In this document: piece after piece, positions 8,482 through 15,393 of the stretch | Position numbering within the stretch: position 1 is the first letter of the stretch | Layout of the letters: the number at the start of each line of letters is the position of its first letter | NCBI GenBank assembly: GCA_031422555.1 | Contig: JANPLZ010000083.1 | Coordinates: forward strand, 1-17,844 | DNA from: JANNAT01 sp031422555 | GTDB taxonomy: Bacteria; Pseudomonadota; Alphaproteobacteria; Rhodobacterales; Rhodobacteraceae | Reading direction: 5' to 3' | DNA length: 17,844 nucleotides | The notes under the pieces: generated by a model | What the model was told of the DNA's origin: nothing | Databases searched by the model: none | The model's input: only the letters and a program-made list of their open reading frames with translations | Translations under genes and position numbers: made by a program

Positions 8482-8508
8482 GGGGGTCCGGGGGCAGACA
8501 GCCCCCGG
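8482..8508. repeat. GC-rich hairpin upstream of lpdA (dispersed-repeat type)
   Basis: CCGGGGGC (8488-8495) pairs perfectly over 8 bp with GCCCCCGG (8501-8508), loop AGACA, preceded by another GGGGG run (8482-8486). This GGGGGTCCGGGGGC-type palindrome recurs, from memory, near gene ends in Rhodobacteraceae genomes. It lies between the MAPEG stop and the lpdA Shine-Dalgarno and could end the MAPEG transcript or act as a leader hairpin. Confidence 0.5.
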
Positions 8509-8532
8509 CCTTTGCCGAGAAAAGGAACCACC

Positions 8533-9921
8533 ATGGCACAGTATGACGCAATCATCATCGGCTCCGGCCCCGGCGGCTATGTCTGCGCGATCCGCGCGGC
8601 GCAACTGGGGCTGAATGTGGCCGTAGTGGAGGGCCGCGACACGCTGGGCGGCACGTGTCTGAACGTCGGTTGCATCCCGTCAAAGGCGCTGCTGCACGCC
8701 ACGCACCAATTGCACGAAGTGCATGAAAACCATGAAAAAATGGGGCTGATGGGGGGGGCGCCAACCGTGGATTGGGCCCGCATGCAGGCGTATAAAGCCG
8801 ATGTTGTGGCGGGCAACACCAAGGGGATCGAGTTTTTGTTCAAGAAAAACAAGATCACCTGGATCAAAGGCTGGGCCAGCATTCCGGCCCCCGGTCAGGT
8901 CAAGGTGGGCGACGATCTGCACAGTGCCAGACATATCGTCATCGCCACCGGCTCTGAGGCCGCCAGCCTGCCGGGGGTGACGGTGGACAAGGCCGTGGTG
9001 GTCACCTCGACCGGGGCCTTGACCTTGGGCGCAATTCCCAAATCCATGGTGGTGATCGGCGCAGGTGTGATCGGGCTGGAAATGGGTTCGGTTTATGCGC
9101 GGCTGGGCACGGTGGTGACGGTTGTGGAATATCTTGACGCAATCACCCCGGGCATGGACGCCGAAGTGGCGAAAACCTTCCAGCGGATTTTGACCAAACA
9201 GGGGATGAAATTCATTCTGGGGGCGGCGGTGCAAGGCGTGGCTGTGGGCCAAAAGGGTGCGACCGTCAGCTATAAGCTGCGCAAAACCGAAGCCGAGGTC
9301 AGCCTTGACGCGGATGTAGTGCTGGTGGCCACCGGGCGTAAACCGTTTACCACGGGCCTCGGGCTGCAGGCGTTGGGCGTCGAGACGCTGCCGCGCGGCC
9401 AGATCAAGACCGACGCACATTTTGCCACCAATATCAAAGGCCTATACGCCATCGGCGATGCGATCAGCGGCCCGATGCTGGCGCATAAGGCCGAAGATGA
9501 AGGCATGGCTTTGGCCGAGATCATGGCGGGCAAGTCCGGTCATGTGAATTACGGCGTGATCCCCGGCGTGATCTATACCACGCCCGAAGTGTCCAATGTG
9601 GGCGCGACCGAAGAGGTGCTGAAAGCCGAAGGTCGCGCCTATAAGGTGGGCAAGTTCAGCTTTATGGGCAATGCCCGCGCCAAAGCGGTGTTTCAGGGCG
9701 AAGGCTTTGTAAAGATTCTGGCCGATGCCGCGACGGACCGGATTTTGGGCGCGCATATCATTGGCCCGATGGCGGGCGATTTGATCCATGAGGTCTGTGT
9801 CGCGATGGAATTTGGCGCATCGGCGCAGGATCTGGCCCTGACTTGCCATGCGCATCCGACCTATTCCGAAGCGGTGCGCGAAGCGGCTTTGGCGTGTGGG
9901 GATGGGGCCATTCACGCCTAG
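8533..9921 (+). CDS. lpdA: Dihydrolipoyl dehydrogenase (E3)
   Basis: A 462-residue FAD enzyme that reoxidises the dihydrolipoyl group of SucB with NAD+. The N-terminal FAD-binding motif is IIIGSGPGGYVCAIRAAQLG (7-26). The redox disulfide is C42/C47 in GGTCLNVGCIPSKALLH. The NAD-binding motif is VVIGAGVIGLEMGSVYARLG, the second FAD motif GLYAIGDAI, and the C-terminal interface has the catalytic pair H441/E446 in HAHPTYSEAVREA. The ATG at 8533 has a good AAAGGAA Shine-Dalgarno (8521-8527). Its location downstream of sucAB indicates the 2-oxoglutarate dehydrogenase E3, although the same E3 may serve other complexes. Length and motifs are standard. Confidence 0.97.
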   Translation: MAQYDAIIIGSGPGGYVCAIRAAQLGLNVAVVEGRDTLGGTCLNVGCIPSKALLHATHQLHEVHENHEKMGLMGGAPTVDWARMQAYKADVVAGNTKGIEFLFKKNKITWIKGWASIPAPGQVKVGDDLHSARHIVIATGSEAASLPGVTVDKAVVVTSTGALTLGAIPKSMVVIGAGVIGLEMGSVYARLGTVVTVVEYLDAITPGMDAEVAKTFQRILTKQGMKFILGAAVQGVAVGQKGATVSYKLRKTEAEVSLDADVVLVATGRKPFTTGLGLQALGVETLPRGQIKTDAHFATNIKGLYAIGDAISGPMLAHKAEDEGMALAEIMAGKSGHVNYGVIPGVIYTTPEVSNVGATEEVLKAEGRAYKVGKFSFMGNARAKAVFQGEGFVKILADAATDRILGAHIIGPMAGDLIHEVCVAMEFGASAQDLALTCHAHPTYSEAVREAALACGDGAIHA

Positions 9922-9949
9922 ATTGGTGACTTTTGCCAACAAGGGGCGG

Positions 9950-9985
9950 GGGGGGCGCACCCCCCAGCTTTGCGGCCATGCCGCA
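9950..9985. terminator. Twin hairpins between convergent lpdA and dioxygenase
   Basis: Two adjacent hairpins lie in the 144-bp convergent gap: GGGGGG/CCCCCC (9950-9955 and 9960-9965, loop CGCA) and TGCGGC/GCCGCA (9971-9976 and 9980-9985, loop CAT). The G run at 9948-9955 could also pair with CTCCCCC at 9987-9993. A third, weaker inverted repeat TGGCG/CGCCA follows (10006-10021), then AT-rich sequence. The position suggests bidirectional transcript ends. There is no strong T run directly after the stems. Confidence 0.5.
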
Positions 9986-10065
9986 CCTCCCCCAAAGCCC
10001 GCCAATGGCGTATTTGCGCCAAAATGAAACGCAATTTTAGATAAATTTTCGTAAAATCAGTCGGC

Positions 10066-10809
10066 TTAGGTCTGTTTCCACAGCCAGTTCAACAGGCCGG
10101 TGGTGCTACCATCCGGGTTTACCCCCACCACCAAAGCCGCCTCCATCGCGCCATCGGGTTCGGTCATCCGCACTTTTGCAAACGCCCCTGCCCCGGCGTC
10201 GGCGGCGATGCCGTCATCGGCATTGCTTGTATAGCGCGCACCGGCGGTGGCGCCGTAGGCGGCGTGGTCATCGTAGATCGCTGCGTTCACCGCCTCATCA
10301 AAGAAAATCTGGCTGGTCAGCACGGCGTTGTCCTGCAAGATCACCTTGTAGTGGATATGCGTGGTGCGGCCCCGGTACCACCCCGGAAAGATGGTCTGGA
10401 ACGTCGCAACCCCGGCCTTATCTGTCATCTGGGTGCCGCGCATAAAAGTCTGGCCCGTGGTATCCGCGCCGCCCATGTTCCGCACGCCGGAATAGGCCCC
10501 CGCCGCATCGCAGTGCCAGACGTCAACCCGCGCGCCCACAATGGGCGTGCAATCGGCGTCCACCACTTGCAGCCGCACCACCATTGGCAGACCCGGGCGG
10601 CCTTCAGTGATATCGGCGCGGACGAGTTTGGGATCAACGTAGAACGGGCCTTCGGTAAGCTCTGGCTGCAACAGGCAAACATCGGTTGAGATTAACCCCG
10701 CCTTGTTTGCCTCGGCGCGCAGCGCTGCAGGCAGGGTTGCCGCAATCACCGGGGCCAAAGACAAGGCTTTCAAAACGGTGCGACGGTCAAGGGTCGATAG
10801 GGCGTGCAT
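10066..10809 (-). CDS. Exported intradiol ring-cleavage dioxygenase family protein
   Basis: A 247-residue protein with a Tat-like signal (LDRRTVLKALSLAPVIAATL, residues 7-26, R9-R10) and the intradiol dioxygenase core. The four expected Fe(III) ligands are visible: Y106 (DAAGAYSG), Y145 (PGWYRGR), and H151 and H153 (THIHYKV). ELTEGPFYVDP (50-60) is the usual start of the domain. Family members split catechol-type rings between the two hydroxyls. Exported Tat-type members are common, but their substrate is usually unknown. The ATG at 10809 has GAGGACC upstream; the frame is open to 10884, but that N-terminus would mask the signal. It lies 82 bp downstream of a GntR regulator on the same strand, its likely controller. 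No other aromatic-degradation genes lie nearby. Confidence 0.87.
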   Translation of the reverse strand: MHALSTLDRRTVLKALSLAPVIAATLPAALRAEANKAGLISTDVCLLQPELTEGPFYVDPKLVRADITEGRPGLPMVVRLQVVDADCTPIVGARVDVWHCDAAGAYSGVRNMGGADTTGQTFMRGTQMTDKAGVATFQTIFPGWYRGRTTHIHYKVILQDNAVLTSQIFFDEAVNAAIYDDHAAYGATAGARYTSNADDGIAADAGAGAFAKVRMTEPDGAMEAALVVGVNPDGSTTGLLNWLWKQT

Positions 10810-10891
10810 GCTGGTCCTCGGGTTATGGTTTGCATAAATAAACGCGAAAGGATGAAAGTTCCGTCGCATATTCTGGCAAGGCACGAAGAAT

Positions 10892-11542
10892 TTACCCTGC
10901 CAGATGCCGCAGCCCTTGGGTGACGTCCGTGCGCACCGCCAGCCGCAAGCCCGGCTCGTCCCCGGCGCGCAAGGCCGACAGAATCATCCGGTGGTGCTGC
11001 GGCATTTCGCGCCGCGGGATTTTTTGGTAAAGGGCGGCCATTGTTGGCCCCAGTTGCAGCCAAACCGTTTCACACATCGCCAACATGGCAGGCGTTTGCG
11101 CGCGCAGATACAGCATGCGGTGAAATTCCAGATTGGTGCGCACATAGGCCACCGCGTCTTGGTTCATCACCGCCTCTTGGTTCAAGGCATTGATCGCGGC
11201 CAGCCGGTCAATCAGCGCAAAATGCGCCCGGGGCAGCGCACGGGCGGCCATTTCGGGTTCCAGCATGGCGCGAATCGATGCCAGTTCCTCGATACGTTCG
11301 GGCGACAGTTCGGGGGTGGAAATCCGGCCCGACAGTGACATGGTGAACGCGCCTTCGGCGACCAGACGGCGCACCGCGTCACGCGCAGGCTGCACGGAGA
11401 CACCAAACTGCTGCGCCAAACCGCGCAAGGTAATCGCGCGGCCCGGGGCCATCTCGCCGTGCATCACTTGCTGGCGCAAGGTGCGATACAGCCGCTCATG
11501 GGCGGCGGCGTTGGGATCGGCAAGGCGCGGTTTGATCGGCAT
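10892..11542 (-). CDS. GntR family regulator, FadR/FCD subfamily
   Basis: A 216-residue DNA-binding regulator. The winged helix is about residues 14-78, with LRGLAQQFGVSVQPARDAVRRLVAEG (from 39) as the helix-turn-helix. The FCD ligand domain spans about 84-210. In FCD proteins a D-x3-H plus two later histidines bind metal. Here the first position reads N137-LEF-H141, H183/H184 is present, and the usual last histidine appears to be D206, so the site may be altered. I chose the ATG at 11542; the frame is open to a GTG at 11584, but the start of the domain fits the shorter form. Neither start has a strong Shine-Dalgarno. It precedes the dioxygenase on the same strand and probably regulates it. 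Tandem 16-bp repeats lie just upstream. Confidence 0.88.
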   Translation of the reverse strand: MPIKPRLADPNAAAHERLYRTLRQQVMHGEMAPGRAITLRGLAQQFGVSVQPARDAVRRLVAEGAFTMSLSGRISTPELSPERIEELASIRAMLEPEMAARALPRAHFALIDRLAAINALNQEAVMNQDAVAYVRTNLEFHRMLYLRAQTPAMLAMCETVWLQLGPTMAALYQKIPRREMPQHHRMILSALRAGDEPGLRLAVRTDVTQGLRHLAG

Positions 11543-11572
11543 GATCGCAGCCAAGCACCGCCGCGCCCCGTT

Positions 11573-11636
11573 CGTCAAGCCCACGCTTCGTCAGGCCCGC
11601 GCGACGTCAAGCCCGCGCTGCTTCAGACCGGCGCTG
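11573..11636. repeat. Four imperfect tandem 16-bp repeats upstream of GntR gene
   Basis: Four contiguous 16-bp units: CGTCAAGCCCACGCTT (11573-11588), CGTCAGGCCCGCGCGA (11589-11604), CGTCAAGCCCGCGCTG (11605-11620) and CTTCAGACCGGCGCTG (11621-11636). They fill almost the whole 96-bp gap between the metallopeptidase stop and the GntR start. The period is not a multiple of three, which argues against coding repeats. They could be operator sites for the regulator, or slipped-strand expansion of a shorter motif. Confidence 0.75.
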
Positions 11637-11638
11637 AG

Positions 11639-12328
11639 TTAGGCTTGCACAAAACGAAACGCCTGCAACCCACCGCCGTGAAGCCTTAACCACGCGCGTT
11701 CGGCCTGCCAGCCGGGGTATAACCGGGCGACAACGGCCCAAAAGGCAGGCGAATGGTTCATTTCAACCAGATGTGCCACTTCGTGCGCTGCGACATAGGC
11801 CAACACCTGCGGCGGCGCCATGATCAGGCGCCACGAATACATCAACGCCCCATCTGCCGTGCAAGACCCCCAGCGTGATTTGGTATCGCGTAACGAAATC
11901 CGGGTAACCCTGCGGCCCAACCGGGCTGCGCAAGTGTCGGTTGCGGCTGCCAGCCGGTCGCGCGCCAAAACCTTCAGGTATGCCAGAACCTTGGCGGCCG
12001 CCCGCGCCGGATCGCCCGGCACCAGCAACTGATCGCCCGCAATCTGCACCGATCGCCCGGGGCCGGATACCAGTTGCACCAAGCGCCCCTCAACCGGGAT
12101 CACCGAACCGATGCCCACCCCCGTCAGCACCGGCATCTTGGCAAGGGCTGCGCGGATCCAGCCTTCCTGGGCGGTGGCAAAAGCCATCGCTTCGGCCTCA
12201 TAGGCACGGGCGGGCAAAGACAGTGTCACCCGCCCATCCGCCTGCGACACCCGCAGCGAAAAGCGCCGCGCGCGCGCAGTGCGGCGCAAGGTGATTTCAA
12301 CGGGCGGAAAGCCGGGAAGCTGGGGCAT
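11639..12328 (-). CDS. YgjP-like (M48/DUF45) zinc metallopeptidase
   Basis: A 229-residue protein of the YgjP/DUF45 family of predicted zinc metallopeptidases. The diagnostic RDTKSRWGSCTADGALMYSW (147-166) is followed by the zinc motif AAHEVAHLVEMNHSPAFW (180-197), with H182, E183 and H186 as the HExxH and H192 in the conserved NHSPxFW. The N-terminal half has the usual TLRRTARARRFSLRVS strand region. No signal peptide or membrane segment is seen, so it is cytosolic; the substrate is unknown for the family. The ATG at 12328 has a GAGGTC Shine-Dalgarno (12331-12336). The longer frame to 12388 adds a cysteine-rich, non-conserved stretch and is rejected. It is divergent from the FYDLN gene across 148 bp. 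Confidence 0.9.
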   Translation of the reverse strand: MPQLPGFPPVEITLRRTARARRFSLRVSQADGRVTLSLPARAYEAEAMAFATAQEGWIRAALAKMPVLTGVGIGSVIPVEGRLVQLVSGPGRSVQIAGDQLLVPGDPARAAAKVLAYLKVLARDRLAAATDTCAARLGRRVTRISLRDTKSRWGSCTADGALMYSWRLIMAPPQVLAYVAAHEVAHLVEMNHSPAFWAVVARLYPGWQAERAWLRLHGGGLQAFRFVQA

Positions 12329-12476
12329 AAGACCTCGGATAAGCGGTGTGCAGCATAGCCATCTGCGCGGGCGCTGCAACTGGTGCAAAAGCCTTTACAC
12401 CGCCGCCCGACTGTGGCAAGCGACACCATTCCGAAGTATCGGCCCTTTGGGGGCCACCGCGCAAAAAGGGAAATCC

Positions 12477-12812
12477 ATGCCATTGGCCGAATGGGGAACC
12501 AAGCGTATCTGCCCGACCACCGGGAAACGCTTTTACGATTTGAACCGCACACCCATCGTCAGCCCTTATACGGGCGAAGTGGTGGACATCGAAAGCGCGC
12601 GCCGCAAAATGGCCGCCGCTGTGATTGCCCGCGTGCAGCCTGAAAAAGATGATGCCGTTCTGGTCGATGATCTGGAAGGCGATGATGAATTGCTGGTGGC
12701 AGATGCCGCCGATGATGCCGAACTGGATGACGAGCTGTTGGAAGACGACACCGATGACAACGTGTCACTCGATGAGTTGACCGATGTTGCGGGCGACGAA
12801 GAAGACGTCTGA
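12477..12812 (+). CDS. FYDLN acid domain protein (TIGR02300 family)
   Basis: A 111-residue protein with the signature WGTKRICPTTGKRFYDLNRT (6-25), then PIVSPYTGEV (26-35), which defines the FYDLN-acid/TIGR02300 family of alphaproteobacteria. After a short basic segment the C-terminal half (about 57-111) is almost entirely acidic and low-complexity (many D and E), probably disordered. Only one cysteine (C12) is present in the head, so it is not a canonical zinc finger. Function is unknown for the family. The ATG at 12477 has an AAGGGA Shine-Dalgarno (about 12465-12470). It lies upstream of tRNA-Ala, with a long imperfect hairpin after the stop. Confidence 0.92.
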   Translation: MPLAEWGTKRICPTTGKRFYDLNRTPIVSPYTGEVVDIESARRKMAAAVIARVQPEKDDAVLVDDLEGDDELLVADAADDAELDDELLEDDTDDNVSLDELTDVAGDEEDV

Positions 12813-12820
12813 TTTATTGA

Positions 12821-12874
12821 TCAGGGCGACGGGGGCGGGGCATGTTTTACCCCTTGCACCGCCTCGCGCCCTGA
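12821..12874 (+). terminator. Long imperfect hairpin after the FYDLN gene
   Basis: TCAGGGCG (12821-12828) pairs perfectly with CGCCCTGA (12867-12874). The interior can pair further (GGCGG with CCGCC; GGGG at 12837-12840 with CCCC at 12850-12853). It starts eight bases after the stop codon. There is no T tract at its end, so the terminator role is inferred from its position. Confidence 0.45.
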
Positions 12875-12888
12875 CCTAAATACCGCTG

Positions 12889-12907
12889 ACGATATTCCAG
12901 ATATCGT
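12889..12907. other. Perfect palindrome just upstream of tRNA-Ala
   Basis: ACGATAT (12889-12895) and ATATCGT (12901-12907) form a perfect 7-bp inverted repeat around TCCAG, ending eight bases before the first base of the tRNA. This is where the -10 region or 5' leader of the tRNA transcript should be. It could be a leader hairpin or an operator; the sequence alone does not decide. Confidence 0.55.
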
Positions 12908-12915
12908 GAAACGAT

Positions 12916-12991
<76 letters not shown>

Positions 12992-13020
12992 AATTTCCAA
13001 AGTCAAACGATGTGCAAAGT

Positions 13021-13045
13021 CGCCCGCCGGTTCAGCGGGCGTTTT
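13021..13045 (+). terminator. Rho-independent terminator of tRNA-Ala
   Basis: CGCCCGC (13021-13027) and GCGGGCG (13035-13041) form a perfect 7-bp stem with loop CGGTTCA, followed by TTTT (13042-13045). It lies 30 bases after the tRNA. The convergent UbiK-family gene ends at 13056 on the other strand and may share the stem. Confidence 0.85.
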
Positions 13046-13055
13046 GCTGTGGCAG

Positions 13056-13304
13056 CTAGCTGTTGGCTTTGCCTTCCAGCGCAGCAATCCGAGCCGCCAA
13101 TGCGGCGTTTTCTTCGCGGGCTTTGACGGCCATCGCGCGCACCGCATCAAAATCTTCGCGGGACACAAAATCGCGGTCGGCCATCCAGCGGTCAATCAAC
13201 CCCTTCATCGCGGTCTCAGCCTCGGTTTTGGCGCCTTGGGCCACCCCCATCGCATTCGTCATCAGCTTGGACATGTCATCAAACAGCTTGTTTCCGGCCT
13301 GCAT
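13056..13304 (-). CDS. UbiK/BMFP-family accessory protein
   Basis: An 82-residue protein matching the membrane fusogenic/UbiK (PF04380) family: an amphipathic N-terminal helix (NKLFDDMSKLMTNAMGVAQG, 5-24), a middle segment (MKGLIDRWMADRDFVSREDF, 33-52) and a C-terminal coiled coil (EENAALAARIAALEG). In gammaproteobacteria UbiK helps ubiquinone biosynthesis under oxygen; the role in alphaproteobacteria is assumed by family. The start is decided by a strong AAAGGAGG six bases before the ATG at 13304. Longer versions to 13460 add a cysteine-rich stretch from the intergenic region and are rejected. It is divergent from lgt and convergent with the tRNA. Confidence 0.85.
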   Translation of the reverse strand: MQAGNKLFDDMSKLMTNAMGVAQGAKTEAETAMKGLIDRWMADRDFVSREDFDAVRAMAVKAREENAALAARIAALEGKANS

Positions 13305-13336
13305 CTGGGCCTCCTTTCGTTGGTTCATATATGCGA

Positions 13337-13410
13337 GCGCACAGGCTGCGATGCAAGGTGGCGCTTGCGCACAGGCATCACGTTGACAAGCCGCACCACT
13401 TTGCTGACAA
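13337..13410. promoter_or_regulatory. Spaced direct repeats between ubiK-family gene and lgt
   Basis: Within the 134-bp divergent gap, the 10-mer GCGCACAGGC occurs twice exactly (13337-13346 and 13367-13376, 30 bp apart). TTGACAA (13383) is echoed by CTGACAA (13404), 21 bp apart, each followed closely by CCGCA. The TTGACA at 13383 could be a -35 element for lgt, but I see no good -10. The spacings near whole helical turns suggest binding sites. Confidence 0.35.
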
Positions 13411-13438
13411 CCGCATGTGCAACCATCCCAGGACCCCC

Positions 13439-14338
13439 ATGACCTATATTCCGTTTCCAAACCTTTCGCCTGAAATTTTTGCCTTTGATATCGGCGGCTT
13501 TACGTTTGCGCTGCGGTGGTATGCGCTGGCCTATATTGTCGGGCTGGTGGCGGGTTGGAAACTGATCGTGCGAATGGTCACGACGCCCCGGCTGTGGGCG
13601 ACCACCCCGCCGATGACGCCCGAAGCGGTGGAACGGTTGCTGACGTGGATCATTCTGGCGGTCATTCTAGGGGGGCGGCTGGGCTATGTGCTGTTTTATC
13701 AGCCCGGCCATTTCTGGCAAAACCCGGGCCAGATTCTGCGGGTCTGGGAAGGGGGCATGTCGTTTCACGGTGGCTTTCTGGGGGTGGTTGTTGCCGGTCT
13801 GGTGTTTGCGTGGCGCGGCAAAATTCCGGTGCTGCCGCTGGCCGATCTGATGGCTGCGGTGGTGCCAATCGGATTGTTTTTAGGCCGCGTCGCGAATTTC
13901 ATCAACGCCGAACTTTGGGGCCGTGCCACCACCATGCCATGGGGCGTGGCCTTTCCGGGCGAGGCCGCGCAAACCTGTGCTGGCGTGCTGGGCATTTGCG
14001 CGCGTCATCCCAGCCAATTGTATGAAGCTGCCACCGAGGGCCTTTTGCTGTTTGTCGTGATGAGCTACCTGATCTGGCGCAAAGACTGGCTGAAATCACC
14101 CGGCCGCATCGCCGGGCTGTTCTTTGCAGGCTACGGCGTATCACGCTTTGGGATCGAGTTTTTTCGCCAACCCGACGCCCAGTTCATCAGCGACGGCAAC
14201 CCGTTGGGGCTGGCGCTGCAGGTCGGCGGCTATGGGTTGACCATGGGGCAGGTTCTGACGGTGCCGATGATTGTTGCCGGCCTGTGGTTGATCACCCGTC
14301 GCACTGCTGGCACAAAGCCCGCAGCACAGCCGCAATGA
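13439..14338 (+). CDS. lgt: Phosphatidylglycerol-prolipoprotein diacylglyceryl transferase
   Basis: A 299-residue inner-membrane enzyme that attaches diacylglycerol to the lipobox cysteine of prolipoproteins, the first step of lipoprotein maturation. Visible motifs: ILGGRLGYVLFYQPGHFW (76-93), WEGGMSFHGGFLG (103-115, H110), the Lgt signature GRVANFINAELWGR (149-162, with essential R150 and N153), HPSQLYEA (190-197) and GYGVSRFGIEFFRQPD (231-246). About seven hydrophobic segments fit the known topology. The ATG at 13439 has AGGA about seven bases upstream and gives the usual N-terminus; the frame extends to 13331 without support. It is first in a three-gene operon, and its stop overlaps the next start (ATGA). 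Confidence 0.97.
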   Translation: MTYIPFPNLSPEIFAFDIGGFTFALRWYALAYIVGLVAGWKLIVRMVTTPRLWATTPPMTPEAVERLLTWIILAVILGGRLGYVLFYQPGHFWQNPGQILRVWEGGMSFHGGFLGVVVAGLVFAWRGKIPVLPLADLMAAVVPIGLFLGRVANFINAELWGRATTMPWGVAFPGEAAQTCAGVLGICARHPSQLYEAATEGLLLFVVMSYLIWRKDWLKSPGRIAGLFFAGYGVSRFGIEFFRQPDAQFISDGNPLGLALQVGGYGLTMGQVLTVPMIVAGLWLITRRTAGTKPAAQPQ

Positions 14339-15393
14339 CCGCGCTGGGTGATCTGCTGATCCGGCGGATTGCCCAGACCGGGCCGATGACCTTGGCTGAC
14401 TATATGGCCGAATGTCTGATGCACCCCCAGCACGGCTATTACAGCACCCGCGATCCGTTTGGCGCGGCGGGCGATTTCACCACCGCGCCAGAAATCAGCC
14501 AGATATTTGGCGAAGTGTTGGGGCTGGCTTTGGCCCAAAGCTGGCTGGATCAAGGGGCACCGCCCCGGTTTACGCTGGCCGAACTTGGCCCCGGCCGGGG
14601 CACCTTGATGGCCGATGTGCTGCGCGCCACCAAATCGGTGCCCGGATTTCACAGCGCCGCCCAAGTGGTGCTGGTTGAGACGTCGGTGCAGTTGCGGGCG
14701 CGCCAGCGGCAAACCTTGGGCGATCACGCGGTGCAATGGCTGGACACCGCGCCAGATCTGCCCGATGCGCCGTTGTTCTTGCTGGCCAATGAATTTTTTG
14801 ACGCGCTGCCGATCCGCCAGTTCACCCGTGCGCCGGATGGGTGGAGCGAAACCATCATCGGCCTGACCGCAGGCGCGCTTGCGCTTGGGCGCACAGACGC
14901 CAGCCCAGTTGCCGCCCTTCACGCGCGGCTGGCCGATACCAACCTTGGCGATATTGTCGAAATATGCCCAGCCGCCACCGCGATCATGGCCAGCATCGGC
15001 GCGCGCATCGCGGCCCATGGCGGACTGGCTGTGATCATCGACTACGGCGATTGGGTCTCGCGCGGCGATACGTTTCAGGCGGTGCAGACCCATCAGTTCA
15101 CCCACCCGCTGGCCGCCCCCGGCCAAGCCGACCTGACAGCCCATGTGGATTTCGCAGCCCTTGCCGCCGCCGCCCATCCGGCGCGCACGGCCTATACCAC
15201 CCAAGGCGATCTGCTGTTGGCGCTGGGGATCGCGGCGCGGGCCGCCAAACTGGGCCAAAGCCTGACCGGCCCGGCGCTTTCCTTGCATCAAACCGCGGCA
15301 CAGCGCTTGACCGCGCCGCATGAAATGGGAAGGTTGTTCAAAGCACTTGGTATATTTGCTCCGTCATCCCTTGCGCCGCCCGGATTTTCATAA
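14335..15393 (+). CDS. MidA/NDUFAF7-type SAM-dependent methyltransferase
   Basis: A 352-residue protein of the class I SAM methyltransferase family DUF185/PF02636, whose mitochondrial member NDUFAF7 methylates an arginine of a complex I subunit. Motifs: TRDPFGAAGDFTTAPEISQI (38-57), the SAM-binding LAELGPGRGTLMADVLRA (81-98), LLANEFFDALPIRQF (149-163) and IIDYGDW. The start overlaps the lgt stop by four bases, and the stop overlaps the pgeF start (TAATG), so all three genes are translationally coupled. A role in complex I assembly in this organism is inference by homology. Longer N-terminal versions start inside lgt and are rejected. Confidence 0.93.
   Translation: MTALGDLLIRRIAQTGPMTLADYMAECLMHPQHGYYSTRDPFGAAGDFTTAPEISQIFGEVLGLALAQSWLDQGAPPRFTLAELGPGRGTLMADVLRATKSVPGFHSAAQVVLVETSVQLRARQRQTLGDHAVQWLDTAPDLPDAPLFLLANEFFDALPIRQFTRAPDGWSETIIGLTAGALALGRTDASPVAALHARLADTNLGDIVEICPAATAIMASIGARIAAHGGLAVIIDYGDWVSRGDTFQAVQTHQFTHPLAAPGQADLTAHVDFAALAAAAHPARTAYTTQGDLLLALGIAARAAKLGQSLTGPALSLHQTAAQRLTAPHEMGRLFKALGIFAPSSLAPPGFS

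Noticed and set aside
13305..13460. Cysteine-rich N-terminal extension of the UbiK-family protein
   Set aside because: A strong AAAGGAGG directly before the ATG at 13304 fixes the start; the extension overlaps the lgt start region.
14230..15321. 363-codon open frame on the minus strand opposite the MidA-type methyltransferase
   Set aside because: Antisense to a gene with clear motifs and tight operon overlaps; the product has no domain.
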